A stretch of 64,000 nt of DNA from JBOZRQ01 sp050789255 (GTDB lineage Bacteria > Bacillota > Sulfobacillia > Symbiobacteriales > Symbiobacteriaceae). Below the pieces are notes generated by a model. The model did not search any database. It was not told where the DNA came from and saw only the letters and a program-made list of their open reading frames with translations. Below are positions 15,892 through 24,029 of this stretch, piece by piece. Each line of letters begins with the position of its first letter. Within the stretch, counting starts at the first letter, position 1. Where the stretch lies: positions 62,001 through 126,000 of the forward strand of contig JBOZRQ010000049.1 in the NCBI GenBank assembly GCA_050789255.1, given 5' to 3'. Both the position numbers and the translations under genes were made by a program.

Positions 15892-16520
15892 AAGAAGGCG
15901 AGGCCCTTCCAGATCTGCCACACGCCGAACAGGGCCAGGAGGGCGCCGGCGACCATGAGCGTCCAGCGGTAGGCCGGCCCCTGCAGGAAGCGGCGACCGC
16001 TGCTCACCGTGAAGGCAAGCAGCAGCTTGCAGCCGATCAGCGCCGCGAAGAACGACGCCAGCAGGGCCGTCGTACCTGACCAGCCGGCGTTGCCATACGC
16101 CTCTTTCACCAAAGGCCCGCCGATCGTCAGCCAGAACAGGAAGGCATGGGGGTTGAGCAAGTTGGTGGCGATGCCCTTGCCAAGCGGCGCCCAGGGCGAA
16201 CCAGCCTGGCCTGTTGCCGCCGCCTCCTCCACCACCGGGGCGGATGACTTTATGGTCCCCCATCCCATCCAGATCATGACCGCCCCGCCGATCACGCCGA
16301 CCAGTGCCAGCCCCCACGGTGGCATAGGTGCGATCAGCAGGAGCGCCGCAACGATCATCAGACTATCGGTAAACAAGGGCGCCAGACTTACGCGAAAGCC
16401 TGCGGGCCATCCGCCCCGCAGGCTTTCAGCTATGACCAGCGTCATCAGGGGGCCCGGGCTGATGCCCGCCCCAAAGCCGAGCGTGAACCCGGCAACTACA
16501 TAAGATATCACTTCGCCCAC
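15888..16520 (-). CDS. LysE/RhtB-family exporter
   Basis: The 210-residue membrane protein has about six spans and the N-terminal family signature GFGAGISPGPLM; NLLNPHAFLFW is the second conserved block. Members export amino acids or small metabolites. The GTG start overlaps the stop of the DUF885 gene, so it is coupled to it in a three-gene minus-strand operon. The substrate cannot be assigned. Confidence 0.88.
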   Translation of the reverse strand: MGEVISYVVAGFTLGFGAGISPGPLMTLVIAESLRGGWPAGFRVSLAPLFTDSLMIVAALLLIAPMPPWGLALVGVIGGAVMIWMGWGTIKSSAPVVEEAAATGQAGSPWAPLGKGIATNLLNPHAFLFWLTIGGPLVKEAYGNAGWSGTTALLASFFAALIGCKLLLAFTVSSGRRFLQGPAYRWTLMVAGALLALFGVWQIWKGLAFF

Positions 16521-17716
16521 TCCACCAACAAGGACGGGTAGACCTGCTCCGTCAGCAGCCGGCGGAAGACCGCAAGCCGGTCATCGCCCTGGAGCAGCGG
16601 CAGCATCAGACGGCGTCCGTAGAAGTACGTAAACGTGTAGGCACGCCACAGCGGCGACTTTACAAACTGCAGCGCCTTGCGGGCCCGATCCTCCGGGAGC
16701 AGCGAGTACTTCATGCAATACGCCACGGCCTCGTCGTCGGACCGGCCTTCAGCGTGCACCATGAAGGCCATGTTGCCGCGCACGCCCGCCAGCAGTTCGC
16801 CCGCACGGGTCAGCTTGTCGGTGCCCGCCGGCGAATCCGCCGCCATGCCCGCCTCGGGGTAAATATGCTCCGCCAGCCAGGCACCCGCCTCGCCGGGGCC
16901 AAAGACCATCTGCCCGGCCAGGGTCGCAATCCCTTCCGAGATCACGCACTCCGGGGTGTTGATCAGCAGGATGGAGTTCTCCAGATACCCGCGTTCGCGG
17001 TAAAGCAGCTTCTCCTTCAGGGCATGCTCTACGTGATGGCCGGGATAGCCCTCGTGCGCCATCAGGTCGGGCAGGGCGCTGAGGTTGGTGGGCAGGTCCA
17101 CGTTCAGCTCGATCAGCGAGCGGTAGTTGCCCAAATACCAGTTGTAGGCACCCCAGGGCTGGTTGGTGACGGTCTTCACCTCAACCCCTTCGCCCTCGGG
17201 CAGCTCCACAAAGCTCAGGGTGCGGCGCCGCACCTCGGCCATCATCTTCTCCATGAAGCCCTTGATCAGGTGCGACTTCTCTCTGGGCAGCTCGAAGCGC
17301 TGCCGCCGGGCGTTCAGGCGATCAAAGACGCTGCCCTCGCCAGGGAGGGCCTCTTCGTAAAGGGCCAGCGCCTCCTCAAACTGGGCCTCCGGGGTCCACG
17401 CCGGTGTGATGTCAAAGCACCGTCGGACCTCGTCCGCCAGGGAGAACTGCTCACCCGCCAGCTTCCGGCAGATCGTCTCGATGCCCAGCACCTGCTTGGC
17501 CAGGTAGGTCGCCCGGCGCTCGTCGTAGCCCTGGGCGGGCAGGGCGTCCGCCAGGGCCGCAGCGGCGCGCACCAACTCGGCGGCCGGCTGCGGCGCTTCC
17601 TGATCGACCAGTGCTTTCAGTTCCGCAGGCCCGTAGTACCCGTCGACAAAGCCCGGGAAGGCCTTCTCAATGCGAAGAGCCAGAAGCACGTACTCCTGGC
17701 CCCAATCGTACATCAC
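16508..17716 (-). CDS. DUF885-family putative metallopeptidase
   Basis: The 402-residue protein carries MAHEGYPGHHVEH, the conserved HExxPGHH block of DUF885 proteins, which resemble gluzincin-type metallopeptidases. No signal peptide is seen. The start is one of two adjacent ATG codons overlapping the stop of the upstream 76-residue gene. It is shorter than typical exported DUF885 proteins (about 550-600 residues), matching a compact cytoplasmic form. Confidence 0.8.
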   Translation of the reverse strand: MMYDWGQEYVLLALRIEKAFPGFVDGYYGPAELKALVDQEAPQPAAELVRAAAALADALPAQGYDERRATYLAKQVLGIETICRKLAGEQFSLADEVRRCFDITPAWTPEAQFEEALALYEEALPGEGSVFDRLNARRQRFELPREKSHLIKGFMEKMMAEVRRRTLSFVELPEGEGVEVKTVTNQPWGAYNWYLGNYRSLIELNVDLPTNLSALPDLMAHEGYPGHHVEHALKEKLLYRERGYLENSILLINTPECVISEGIATLAGQMVFGPGEAGAWLAEHIYPEAGMAADSPAGTDKLTRAGELLAGVRGNMAFMVHAEGRSDDEAVAYCMKYSLLPEDRARKALQFVKSPLWRAYTFTYFYGRRLMLPLLQGDDRLAVFRRLLTEQVYPSLLVEWAK

Positions 17717-17943
17717 TGGGCTTCCTCCGTCTCGCCCAGCGGGTACTTGGCCACTTCCGCCTCCGCCTGGTCGAGGTAGCGGAAGACGGCGTCGCCGGTG
17801 GAGCCAGTCCGGTGCAGCGCCTTCTTGACGCCCTCCTTCTCAAAGGGCTCCTTTTCCAGCAGATAATAAAAACGGGTGCCGTTCGGATGGTGCATCGTCC
17901 AGATCATGATATCCTTTTGGGTAAGCTTATCTCCTTTGGCCAT
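17713..17943 (-). CDS. Small hypothetical protein
   Basis: A 76-residue hydrophilic product begins at an ATG with AGGAG close upstream and overlaps the next gene's start, which strongly supports translation. It has aromatic residues (IMIWTMHHPNG, FYYLL) suggesting a small folded domain. It is the first gene of the operon with the DUF885 protein and the LysE exporter. Function unknown. Confidence 0.7.
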   Translation of the reverse strand: MAKGDKLTQKDIMIWTMHHPNGTRFYYLLEKEPFEKEGVKKALHRTGSTGDAVFRYLDQAEAEVAKYPLGETEEAQ

Positions 17944-18031
17944 GGCTCCTCTTCCTTTCCCCAGATGCTTTCAGACCAGATTTATTCGCCCTGCTAAGCG
18001 TCAACACCTTGTACTCAGGGAGGAGATCCCT

Positions 18032-18496
18032 TTGAATCATGCCGATCAGACCTTTCGCACCTATGCCGTCTGGCGTGGCCTGACCCTGCAGGAGGGCGAG
18101 GTCTCCAGTAGCTTCTCCAACTTGCGGCTCGCCTTCAGCGCCCCGGTGGCCGACGAGGGCCTTCCCGGGCTCACCACGCCGGAGGAGCTGCTGCTAAGCT
18201 CAGCGGTAACGGCCTACTGCACCTCGTTCATGCAGCTGGCCGTTCAGATGGCCCTCGACGTGGCAGATCTGGAGATCACGGGCGAGCTCGCCCGGGTCTT
18301 TGACGAGCTGGAGGGCCACGTCATCAAGGAGATTCGACTCTTTCCCCACGTGAAACTGCGCACCGGCATTGGCTTTGAAAAGGTGCACGATATGTTCCGC
18401 CGGGCCGCCGCCCTGGCCAAGCACCGCTCGCCTGTGCTGCGCGCCCTCGCCCCCACTGTGAAGATTACCCTGGAACCAGGTTTTGGCGAGGCGTAA
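18032..18496 (+). CDS. OsmC/Ohr-like protein
   Basis: The 154-residue product has the OsmC fold pattern (TPEELLLSSAVTAYCTSFM) with the first redox cysteine. The second catalytic cysteine of Ohr enzymes, normally in a CP-x-S-x-A segment, is serine here (KHRSPVLRALA). It may therefore not reduce hydroperoxides in the standard way. The start is TTG 18032 with GGGAGGAG upstream; the longer frame has no ribosome site. It is divergent from the DUF885 operon. Confidence 0.8.
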   Translation: MNHADQTFRTYAVWRGLTLQEGEVSSSFSNLRLAFSAPVADEGLPGLTTPEELLLSSAVTAYCTSFMQLAVQMALDVADLEITGELARVFDELEGHVIKEIRLFPHVKLRTGIGFEKVHDMFRRAAALAKHRSPVLRALAPTVKITLEPGFGEA

Positions 18497-18538
18497 CCGA
18501 CAGGATTTTCCGTCGGGATCGGGGAATACTACAGCTAT

Positions 18539-18628
18539 GCATACCACCTGAGAGGGCGCGCGTTGCCAACCAACTGAGGCCAACACACAATCGGGCCTCC
18601 AACCGGCGCTGGCTGCCCCGGGTGGTAT
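18539..18628. other. Nested hairpin upstream of a YtkA-like gene
   Basis: A perfect 9-bp pair (CATACCACC at about 18540 with GGTGGTATG at about 18619) closes a region that contains an inner GAGGCC/GGCCTC hairpin and other short complementary segments. It is about 90 bases upstream of the exported protein gene at 18720 and could be a 5' leader structure. No known riboswitch consensus was recognised. Confidence 0.4.
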
Positions 18629-18719
18629 GTCGCGCATTTTGGCCCCTGGCAAAAGGGAGTTCATTTGCTGCCCGCAGAAGCGTATAGGAGAGTATGCGCA
18701 GGCGGAAGGCGGTGGGTGT

Positions 18720-19268
18720 GTGCGGAGGCTGCTCGGCTTGCTGCTTGCCGCGGCGTTGCTCGCAGTGTGGGGCGGCCCGGCGGGCGCCCACGGCGGCGAC
18801 CTGTCCGCCATCGTGTCGCTCCAGCCACAGTCCGACCATTCCGGTACCCTTTCGTTCACCATCCAGGATGCGTACGGGGTGAAGGTGAAGGGCGCCCGCG
18901 TCCGGGCCTCCCTGCGTAGGGACGGCGACCCGCAGCCGCCGTTGCTCCCGGGCGCCGAGTCGGCCAGCGGGACCTACGGTCTCGCCCTGCCACTGCCGCA
19001 GGCTGACATGGCGATCCTGCGCCTGGAGGTCACCATCCTCACCGACGATTGGACCGCAGAGTTTCCCCTCGCCATGGGCAGCGAGGTCAGCGATATTGGC
19101 GTCACGCTGCTCCATCGCGGGGCCCCGCCCGGGGCTGCGTCAGGCACCTTCGACCCCACCGGTCTGCCCACGGACCCGTCTCAAATCATCGGCATCCTGG
19201 CCGTCATCGGCCTTCCCGTGCTGCTCGCTGTTCTCATGCAGCGCAGGAGACGACCGCTCAAGAAATAA
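18720..19268 (+). CDS. Exported, C-terminally anchored protein (YtkA/FixH-like)
   Basis: The 182-residue product has a signal peptide (RRLLGLLLAAALLAV, cleavage after AGA), a beta-rich domain of about 120 residues and a C-terminal transmembrane span followed by basic residues, so most of it lies outside the cell. The beta domain resembles YtkA-like or CopC-like exported domains. The GTG at 18720 was chosen because the signal peptide begins there; the ribosome site is only moderate (GGCGG/GGTGGG). An ATG at 18694 with AGGAGA is in another frame and does not lead into this protein. Confidence 0.65.
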   Translation: MRRLLGLLLAAALLAVWGGPAGAHGGDLSAIVSLQPQSDHSGTLSFTIQDAYGVKVKGARVRASLRRDGDPQPPLLPGAESASGTYGLALPLPQADMAILRLEVTILTDDWTAEFPLAMGSEVSDIGVTLLHRGAPPGAASGTFDPTGLPTDPSQIIGILAVIGLPVLLAVLMQRRRRPLKK

Positions 19269-19300
19269 GCAACCCCGGGCGCCACGCCACGGGGTTTTTC
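19269..19300 (+). terminator. Terminator
   Basis: A 7-bp stem (AACCCCG with CGGGGTT) is followed by a T run, directly after the stop of the YtkA-like gene. Confidence 0.75.
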
Positions 19301-19306
19301 GCGCCC

Positions 19307-19498
19307 TTACAGGCCTGGCGGCCGGCGCCCGGTGCCCAGCTTGCGAATCTTCGCCACGACCGCCCAGAACACGGCGCCCTTGAAGAGCACCAGGGAGGCC
19401 ACAGCCAGGTTCCAGGGCCAGTCGAGGAAGCGGAACACCGCCGCCAACAGCGCCCCGTAACCAATCACCACAGCGACTGACCATCCCAGGGTCTTCAT
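19307..19498 (-). CDS. Small two-span membrane protein
   Basis: A 63-residue product with two predicted transmembrane helices (about residues 5-21 and 28-48) and a basic C-terminus starts at an ATG with a G-rich ribosome site (GGGGGGC). No family recognised. It stands alone between a convergent gene and the divergent GntR regulator. Confidence 0.55.
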   Translation of the reverse strand: MKTLGWSVAVVIGYGALLAAVFRFLDWPWNLAVASLVLFKGAVFWAVVAKIRKLGTGRRPPGL

Positions 19499-19565
19499 AC
19501 CGGACCGCCCCCCGCACCTGCAACTATCTTCATCTTACCCCTTCCGGCCTGGCAGGGAAAGGGCG

Positions 19566-19617
19566 TTGACGATAGGGTTCCCTCTCGATAAACTGTTATA
19601 CAACATTGGTACAGTAA
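19566..19617 (+). promoter_or_regulatory. Promoter and possible operator of the GntR gene
   Basis: The A+T-rich stretch contains TTGACG, TATACA and, overlapping the latter, an imperfect inverted repeat ACTGTTATAC...GTACAGT (about 19593-19616). The 25-base distance between TTGACG and TATACA is too long for one promoter, so the exact boxes are uncertain. The palindrome suits autoregulation by the adjacent GntR protein. Confidence 0.45.
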
Positions 19618-19638
19618 GACCCGAAAGGATGTGCGGAC

Positions 19639-20619
19639 ATGCAGGCATTCTCCCTCGACCCGGAGAGCGGAATCCCCGTCAAGCTGCAGCTCAAGGCCCA
19701 CATCCGCTACCAGATCATGGCCGGGCTGCTGCGCCCCGGCGACCAGCTCCCGCCCCTGCGGGACCTGGCCGCTGGGTTGGGCATCAACCTGAACACCGTG
19801 GTGCGGGCGATCGCCGAGCTCGAGGCCGAGGGCTACGTGTACAGCCACCAGGGCAAGGGGGTCTTCGTGAGCGACGAGTTCCCGGGCCAGGGTCACGGCG
19901 CCGCGCTGCGGAGCCTGCTCGCCGGCATGCTGCAGCCTGCGCGGGAGTGGGGCATCTCCCCGGAGGAGATGGCCCTCGCCATGATGGCCCACGCCCAGTT
20001 AGCCCGCCCGCCCCAGGCGGCGCCCCACCGGCTCCTGCTGGTCGGCGGCTCCCGCGCCCAGCTCCGCCGGCTGCAGGGCGAGCTGGAGGCCGCCCTTCCC
20101 GTGGTGGTGGAGCCCGCCCTGGCCGAAGAGGTGCCGGACAAGGTGCGCGCGGCTGATTACCGGGTCGTGGCTTCCACGCTCTTTCACACGGCCGATGCCC
20201 GGCAGCACCTGCCCAAGGCCGCCATGGTCACCCTGGCCGGGGCCGGCGCCCAGGAGAGCTTCCGGGGGCTGAGCCAACTGGAGGCCGGAACACCCGTGGT
20301 GATCGCCGCCCGCGACTGGGTCCACGCTGCCCGGGTCCGGCGCAGCCTGGAGCACTGTGGGCTCGGCGCCCTCCGGCTGGAGATCGCCGTCGGTCAGACC
20401 CCGGCGGCCCTGGCCCCGGGTCTGGAGCAGGCCAGGTTCGTCCTGGCGACCCCCGACTGCCGTGAGCTGGCCCGTGAAGCCCTGGCAGGGCGCCAGCGCA
20501 CCACCCCCTTCCTCACGGAGCCAGTGGAGGTGCCCACCGAGGCTGTGGATGCCATTCGCAAGGCCCTGGGCGTGCCGGCCCCGGAGCAGCGGGTCCACAT
20601 TCGCTCGGCCTGGGTGTAA
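19639..20619 (+). CDS. GntR-family regulator (YtrA-like winged helix) with large C-terminal domain
   Basis: The 326-residue protein has an N-terminal GntR winged helix (residues 10-80; LRPGDQLPPLRDLAAGLGINLNT) and a C-terminal domain of about 230 residues with two Rossmann-like halves (RLLLVGGSRAQ and related strands). The tail is longer than in plain YtrA regulators and does not look like an aminotransferase or UTRA domain; it could bind a small ligand. It is monocistronic. Confidence 0.85.
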   Translation: MQAFSLDPESGIPVKLQLKAHIRYQIMAGLLRPGDQLPPLRDLAAGLGINLNTVVRAIAELEAEGYVYSHQGKGVFVSDEFPGQGHGAALRSLLAGMLQPAREWGISPEEMALAMMAHAQLARPPQAAPHRLLLVGGSRAQLRRLQGELEAALPVVVEPALAEEVPDKVRAADYRVVASTLFHTADARQHLPKAAMVTLAGAGAQESFRGLSQLEAGTPVVIAARDWVHAARVRRSLEHCGLGALRLEIAVGQTPAALAPGLEQARFVLATPDCRELAREALAGRQRTTPFLTEPVEVPTEAVDAIRKALGVPAPEQRVHIRSAWV

Positions 20620-20713
20620 TCTGCATACGATTGAAGGATTCCGCTCTTTCACTACGAATTAGTTCATCCGACTGGATGCTCTGAATCTTGTGGGGATAGC
20701 GAGGGGTGAACCG

Positions 20714-21073
20714 ATGATCCTGGTGGTGGCAGAGCAACTGAATCTCAAGTTCATGCTGCAACATCAGGGGAAGTTCGTGCTCTCCGCCAAGTCGGCCCGA
20801 GAGGCCGTACGCCTTCTGCAGACCAGCTCCGACGCCATAGAGGGCGTAGTCCTCGATGACGCCCTGCCCAGCATTCGCATGGTGACGGGCTACATTCGCA
20901 ACAAGATGCCCGAGCTCCAGGTGGTGCCATGGCAAGTAGCCCAGCGCAACAGCCCGTTCCGCCGGGTGCTCAAGGAGGCCCCCGCCGGAACGCAGGCGGC
21001 CGCCCCCCAGGAGGACCGCTACGTCTGGTACGTCAACAAGCGCACCGGGGAGTTCCAACAAGGTGGGCAATAA
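20714..21073 (+). CDS. Receiver-like single-domain protein
   Basis: The 119-residue product (ATG with AGGGGTG upstream) has the alternating beta-alpha layout of a response-regulator receiver: MILVVAEQ, then VVLDD as the likely phospho-acceptor strand, and a PELQVVPW strand. The usual acidic pair after the first strand is not evident, so phosphorylation is doubtful. No output domain or kinase is adjacent. Confidence 0.55.
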   Translation: MILVVAEQLNLKFMLQHQGKFVLSAKSAREAVRLLQTSSDAIEGVVLDDALPSIRMVTGYIRNKMPELQVVPWQVAQRNSPFRRVLKEAPAGTQAAAPQEDRYVWYVNKRTGEFQQGGQ

Positions 21074-21074
21074 C

Positions 21075-21113
21075 AAGGTCCGTGGGCGCCACGCCCACGG
21101 ACCTTTGGTTTTC
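21075..21113 (+). terminator. Terminator
   Basis: A perfect 14-bp stem (21075-21088 with 21092-21105) with a three-base loop and T-rich tail, placed between convergent genes. Confidence 0.85.
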
Positions 21114-21114
21114 G

Positions 21115-22137
21115 CTAGCGCCGCACCAGGTGCATTGTCACCTCGTCGCGGTTGTGGAAGAGTTGCTTGGTCTGAAGCAGTTGGTAGTGCTCGCTCAGCC
21201 CCTCCCCCACCAGCCGGATCGTCCGGGTAGGGTTCTGGAGCATCAGCTTCACAGTCAGGATCAGGTGGGCGCCCTGCCGGGCCGAGGGGGCGAGCCGGGC
21301 CACCATGCGGGCAGTGTTGAGCGGGTTCCAGGACATGTCGCAGGTGACCAGGTCGAAGCGGTCGGGTGGGAAGTCCACCTCGTCGACATTCTTGCGCAGG
21401 AAGGTGAGCTGCGGGTGCTGGCGGATCGCCTCGCCCATCTCGCCGGTGTCGACCGCGGTGACCTGCATGCCCTTCTCCAGCAGGAGCGATGTCCAGCCGC
21501 CGGGGGCGGCGCCCAGGTCCAGCGCCTTGCCGCCGGGGGGCACCGGGATCTCAAACCGGTCGAATGCCTCCAGCAGCTTGAACTTGGCCCGCGACAACTG
21601 CTCCTCCTCCCGGCGGAAGCGAATCTCCCCACCGGGCCAGTCGCTCAGGTTGTCGGCAGCCGTGGACAGGCCCAGGCAGGCCGTATGCTCGGCGATGGTC
21701 ACGGACAGGATCAGGTCGGCGCCCTGGGTGACGGGCCGGGCGCCCGCCTCGGCTACAACGGAGTCCAGGCGCTCTCGGACCTCCACGCGCCCTACCGGGC
21801 CTTCCCCGCCGCCGAAGCGGCGCACCTGCACGCTTACAGACCGGCCGCCGCAGTCGGCGCCCAGCAGGGAGCGCCCCGCCTCGGCCAGCCTGTCCAGGTC
21901 TGCTGGCTCACCGGACAGGGCGACCTCCATATCAACCGGGTGAAGATGGCGCACAAACACGGGTTCACGGGCCTTCACCCGTGCCAGGAACTCGCTGCGG
22001 TCCACGGACGCGGCAAAGCGGACGACCCCGAGGGAGAGCGGACTCAAGGCGGAGATCTGCTGGTCGAGCCCGCGCAGCTCGGCGATGGCCTGGCGTATGT
22101 ATGCCTCGGCCGCTGTGGCAATAAAGGTTGCATTCAT
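21115..22137 (-). CDS. FtsJ/RlmM-like RNA 2'-O-methyltransferase
   Basis: The 340-residue protein has an N-terminal part resembling a THUMP-type RNA-binding region and a C-terminal Rossmann methyltransferase with ALDLGAAPGGWTSLLL (SAM motif I), TAVDTG, VTCDMSWNP (motif IV) and LILTVKL. This order matches RlmM-type and FtsJ-type enzymes that methylate ribose in rRNA. The ATG at 22135-22137 has no strong ribosome site; the frame extends nine codons upstream. Confidence 0.82.
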   Translation of the reverse strand: MNATFIATAAEAYIRQAIAELRGLDQQISALSPLSLGVVRFAASVDRSEFLARVKAREPVFVRHLHPVDMEVALSGEPADLDRLAEAGRSLLGADCGGRSVSVQVRRFGGGEGPVGRVEVRERLDSVVAEAGARPVTQGADLILSVTIAEHTACLGLSTAADNLSDWPGGEIRFRREEEQLSRAKFKLLEAFDRFEIPVPPGGKALDLGAAPGGWTSLLLEKGMQVTAVDTGEMGEAIRQHPQLTFLRKNVDEVDFPPDRFDLVTCDMSWNPLNTARMVARLAPSARQGAHLILTVKLMLQNPTRTIRLVGEGLSEHYQLLQTKQLFHNRDEVTMHLVRR

Positions 22138-22163
22138 GTGCCTAGTATACCACGGGTACGGCA

Positions 22164-22196
22164 AAGGGAGCGGGCATGTAGCCCGCTCCCGTTTTC
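22164..22196 (-). terminator. Terminator after the DUF5667-like gene
   Basis: Two 10-bp G+C arms (GGGAGCGGGC and GCCCGCTCCC) form a hairpin just downstream of the minus-strand stop at 22206. Confidence 0.75.
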
Positions 22197-22205
22197 ATTC
22201 AGTCT

Positions 22206-23372
22206 TTAGTGACCCTTGCCCTTGCCGTTACCGTTGTTTCCGTTCTGCTTTGCCTGGCCCTTGCCGTGCTCCACGTTGGCCTTGCCCTTCACGGAGATGC
22301 TCAGGCCGGGGACGGCGATCTGGACCTGTTCCTCTTCCTGCACCTCGACCTGGGCCGTGGCAGGAGCGGTGACAGTGGCCGTGGCGGTGGCATCGGTGTT
22401 CGCCGTGGTGGTCGGGGCCGGGGTGGTCGGAGCGGTCAGCTCGATCTCAACCTTGCCGCCCTTCTTCCACTCGGCCTGGGCAGCGTGCTGCACCGGGCCC
22501 ATCTTGACGCCGAGCTCCTTGGCGATGCGGCCGAGGCCGGGGTTCTTCTGGTACATCCCCAGCACGTCCTTCAGGTCCTTGCCGGAAGCCTTGGCCATGG
22601 CGTCGAGCACCAGGACCATGCGGGGCTGCAGGGCGCCCAGCTCAGCCTCGAGCTTGGCCTCCTCGGCCACCTTGGCAGCCTCTTCAGCAGCGGTCTCATC
22701 CTTGGCGGCGGCGTCAGCGTTGGTAGCCACCTGCACCAGCAGGTCAGCGATCATGGGCTCAACCTGAGCCTTGACCTCATCGGGCGCCTTCTCGATCATG
22801 ACGGAGAGGGCGACGGCAAACTTGGCCTGGTCAGCCTCGATCATGGCGGACAGCTTGCTGATGTCCTTGTTGGAGTCGGCGGCCTTGTCGATTGCAGCCT
22901 TGGCGGCCTCCAGCTTGGCGGCGGCTTCGTTCAGGGCAGCGGTGGCGAGGTCAGCCTTGCCGGCCTCGGCCATCGCCTTGGCCTCGGCCAGGCGGGTCTG
23001 CGCCTGGGCCTCCAGCAGGGCGGCCTTGTTGGCGGCGTCGGTGGTGATCAGCAGCTGGATCTTCTCAACCCAAAGCTTGAGGCTGTAGAAGAGCTTGTCC
23101 GGCGTCAGGGAGACCTCCGGCAGAGCGGTGCTGGCATCGGCGGTCGTAGTAGCCGTGGTTGTTGTGGTGGCCTCGGCGCCCGTCTGGGCGGAGGTGGTCG
23201 TCGTAGCGGGAGCGGGCGACTGGGTCTCGGTCTGGGTGCTGGTGGTCGCCGTGGTCTGGACCAAGGTCGTCGTGGCGTTCGGATCGGTCGTATCCGCCAG
23301 AGCGGCGGTGGCGGTTCCGAAAATCGAAGTAACCAGAGCGGCACCAGCGACCCAACGCTTCATCTTCATCAT
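22206..23372 (-). CDS. Secreted DUF5667-like protein with Thr/Ala-rich regions
   Basis: The 388-residue product has a signal peptide (cleavage near ALA-DT), a Thr/Ala/Gln low-complexity segment (about residues 27-85), a helical domain beginning LTPDKLFYSLKLWVEKIQ, which is typical of DUF5667, a second helical region, another Thr-rich linker and a Gly/Asn/Lys-rich tail ending in histidine. It is probably an abundant wall-associated or secreted protein. AAGGGGAT precedes the double ATG. Function unknown. Confidence 0.75.
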   Translation of the reverse strand: MMKMKRWVAGAALVTSIFGTATAALADTTDPNATTTLVQTTATTSTQTETQSPAPATTTTSAQTGAEATTTTTATTTADASTALPEVSLTPDKLFYSLKLWVEKIQLLITTDAANKAALLEAQAQTRLAEAKAMAEAGKADLATAALNEAAAKLEAAKAAIDKAADSNKDISKLSAMIEADQAKFAVALSVMIEKAPDEVKAQVEPMIADLLVQVATNADAAAKDETAAEEAAKVAEEAKLEAELGALQPRMVLVLDAMAKASGKDLKDVLGMYQKNPGLGRIAKELGVKMGPVQHAAQAEWKKGGKVEIELTAPTTPAPTTTANTDATATATVTAPATAQVEVQEEEQVQIAVPGLSISVKGKANVEHGKGQAKQNGNNGNGKGKGH

Positions 23373-23469
23373 TTGTGTATATCCCCTTTAATGGCTTGAT
23401 GGCTCAAACGGCTGTGCCCGTAGGCGTTTCGGCCCCGGCCGGGGGTGGGCTGCCTTTGTGATACATGAA

Positions 23470-23503
23470 TACGACCCCCAAGAATCACTTCTTGGGGGTC
23501 GCT
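23470..23503 (-). terminator. Terminator after the coiled-coil gene
   Basis: A 13-bp perfect stem (CGACCCCCAAGAA with TTCTTGGGGGTCG) lies 30 bases downstream of the minus-strand stop at 23530. Confidence 0.75.
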
Positions 23504-23529
23504 TGCAATGGTTTTTGCTGCCTACCGAT

Positions 23530-23976
23530 TTATTCGGACCGGAGCGCCCTGTCGGCCTCGGTCTCCGTGCGGGCGACCTGGCGCAGCAACTGGCGGTTCC
23601 GCTCGGCCTGTTCCGCCAGGACCGCGGCCGTGCCGTCATCGTCGCGGGCCGCTTTCAACTGCCCGGCCAACTCGCCCTCCTGCCGGGCGATCTCCAGCAG
23701 ATCCTTGCGATGCTCCCGCTGCATGGCTGCAAGGGTCTCGGGCGCCGCCTCCTTAAACTGAATGTCGGTCGCCAGCTGCTTCTCCTCGGCTGCGACCTCC
23801 ATCAGCGTCTTCCGATGCTCCCGAACCTCCGCCGCCACCCCGGCGAACCCCGGCTGCTCTTTGGCCAGAGCGTCCGCCTGACTGGCGATTTCGGCATCCC
23901 GATCCGCAACGAAGACCAGGGTCTGGGCGTTCTTGGCCTCCTGGTCGACCAGCTCCTGCTTGGACCTTTGCGCCAC
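23530..23976 (-). CDS. Coiled-coil hypothetical protein
   Basis: The 148-residue product is almost entirely heptad-like alpha-helix rich in Ala, Glu, Gln and Arg, with two internally similar segments around EVREHRKTLMEVAAEEKQL and MQREHRKDLLEIARQEGEL, suggesting a duplicated helical repeat. The GTG at 23976 has GGAGGGGAT upstream. No signal peptide. Function unknown. Confidence 0.65.
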   Translation of the reverse strand: MAQRSKQELVDQEAKNAQTLVFVADRDAEIASQADALAKEQPGFAGVAAEVREHRKTLMEVAAEEKQLATDIQFKEAAPETLAAMQREHRKDLLEIARQEGELAGQLKAARDDDGTAAVLAEQAERNRQLLRQVARTETEADRALRSE

Positions 23977-24029
23977 GCTGCATCCCCTCCGCATCTGGTG
24001 GTACTAGTCTGCCCACCGGGGAGCGGCTG

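Noticed and set aside
18694..18882. 62-codon frame starting at an ATG with AGGAGA
   Set aside because: Although the ribosome site is good, the product is Cys/Arg/Ser-rich without a signal peptide, and the overlapping frame from 18720 encodes a convincing exported protein.
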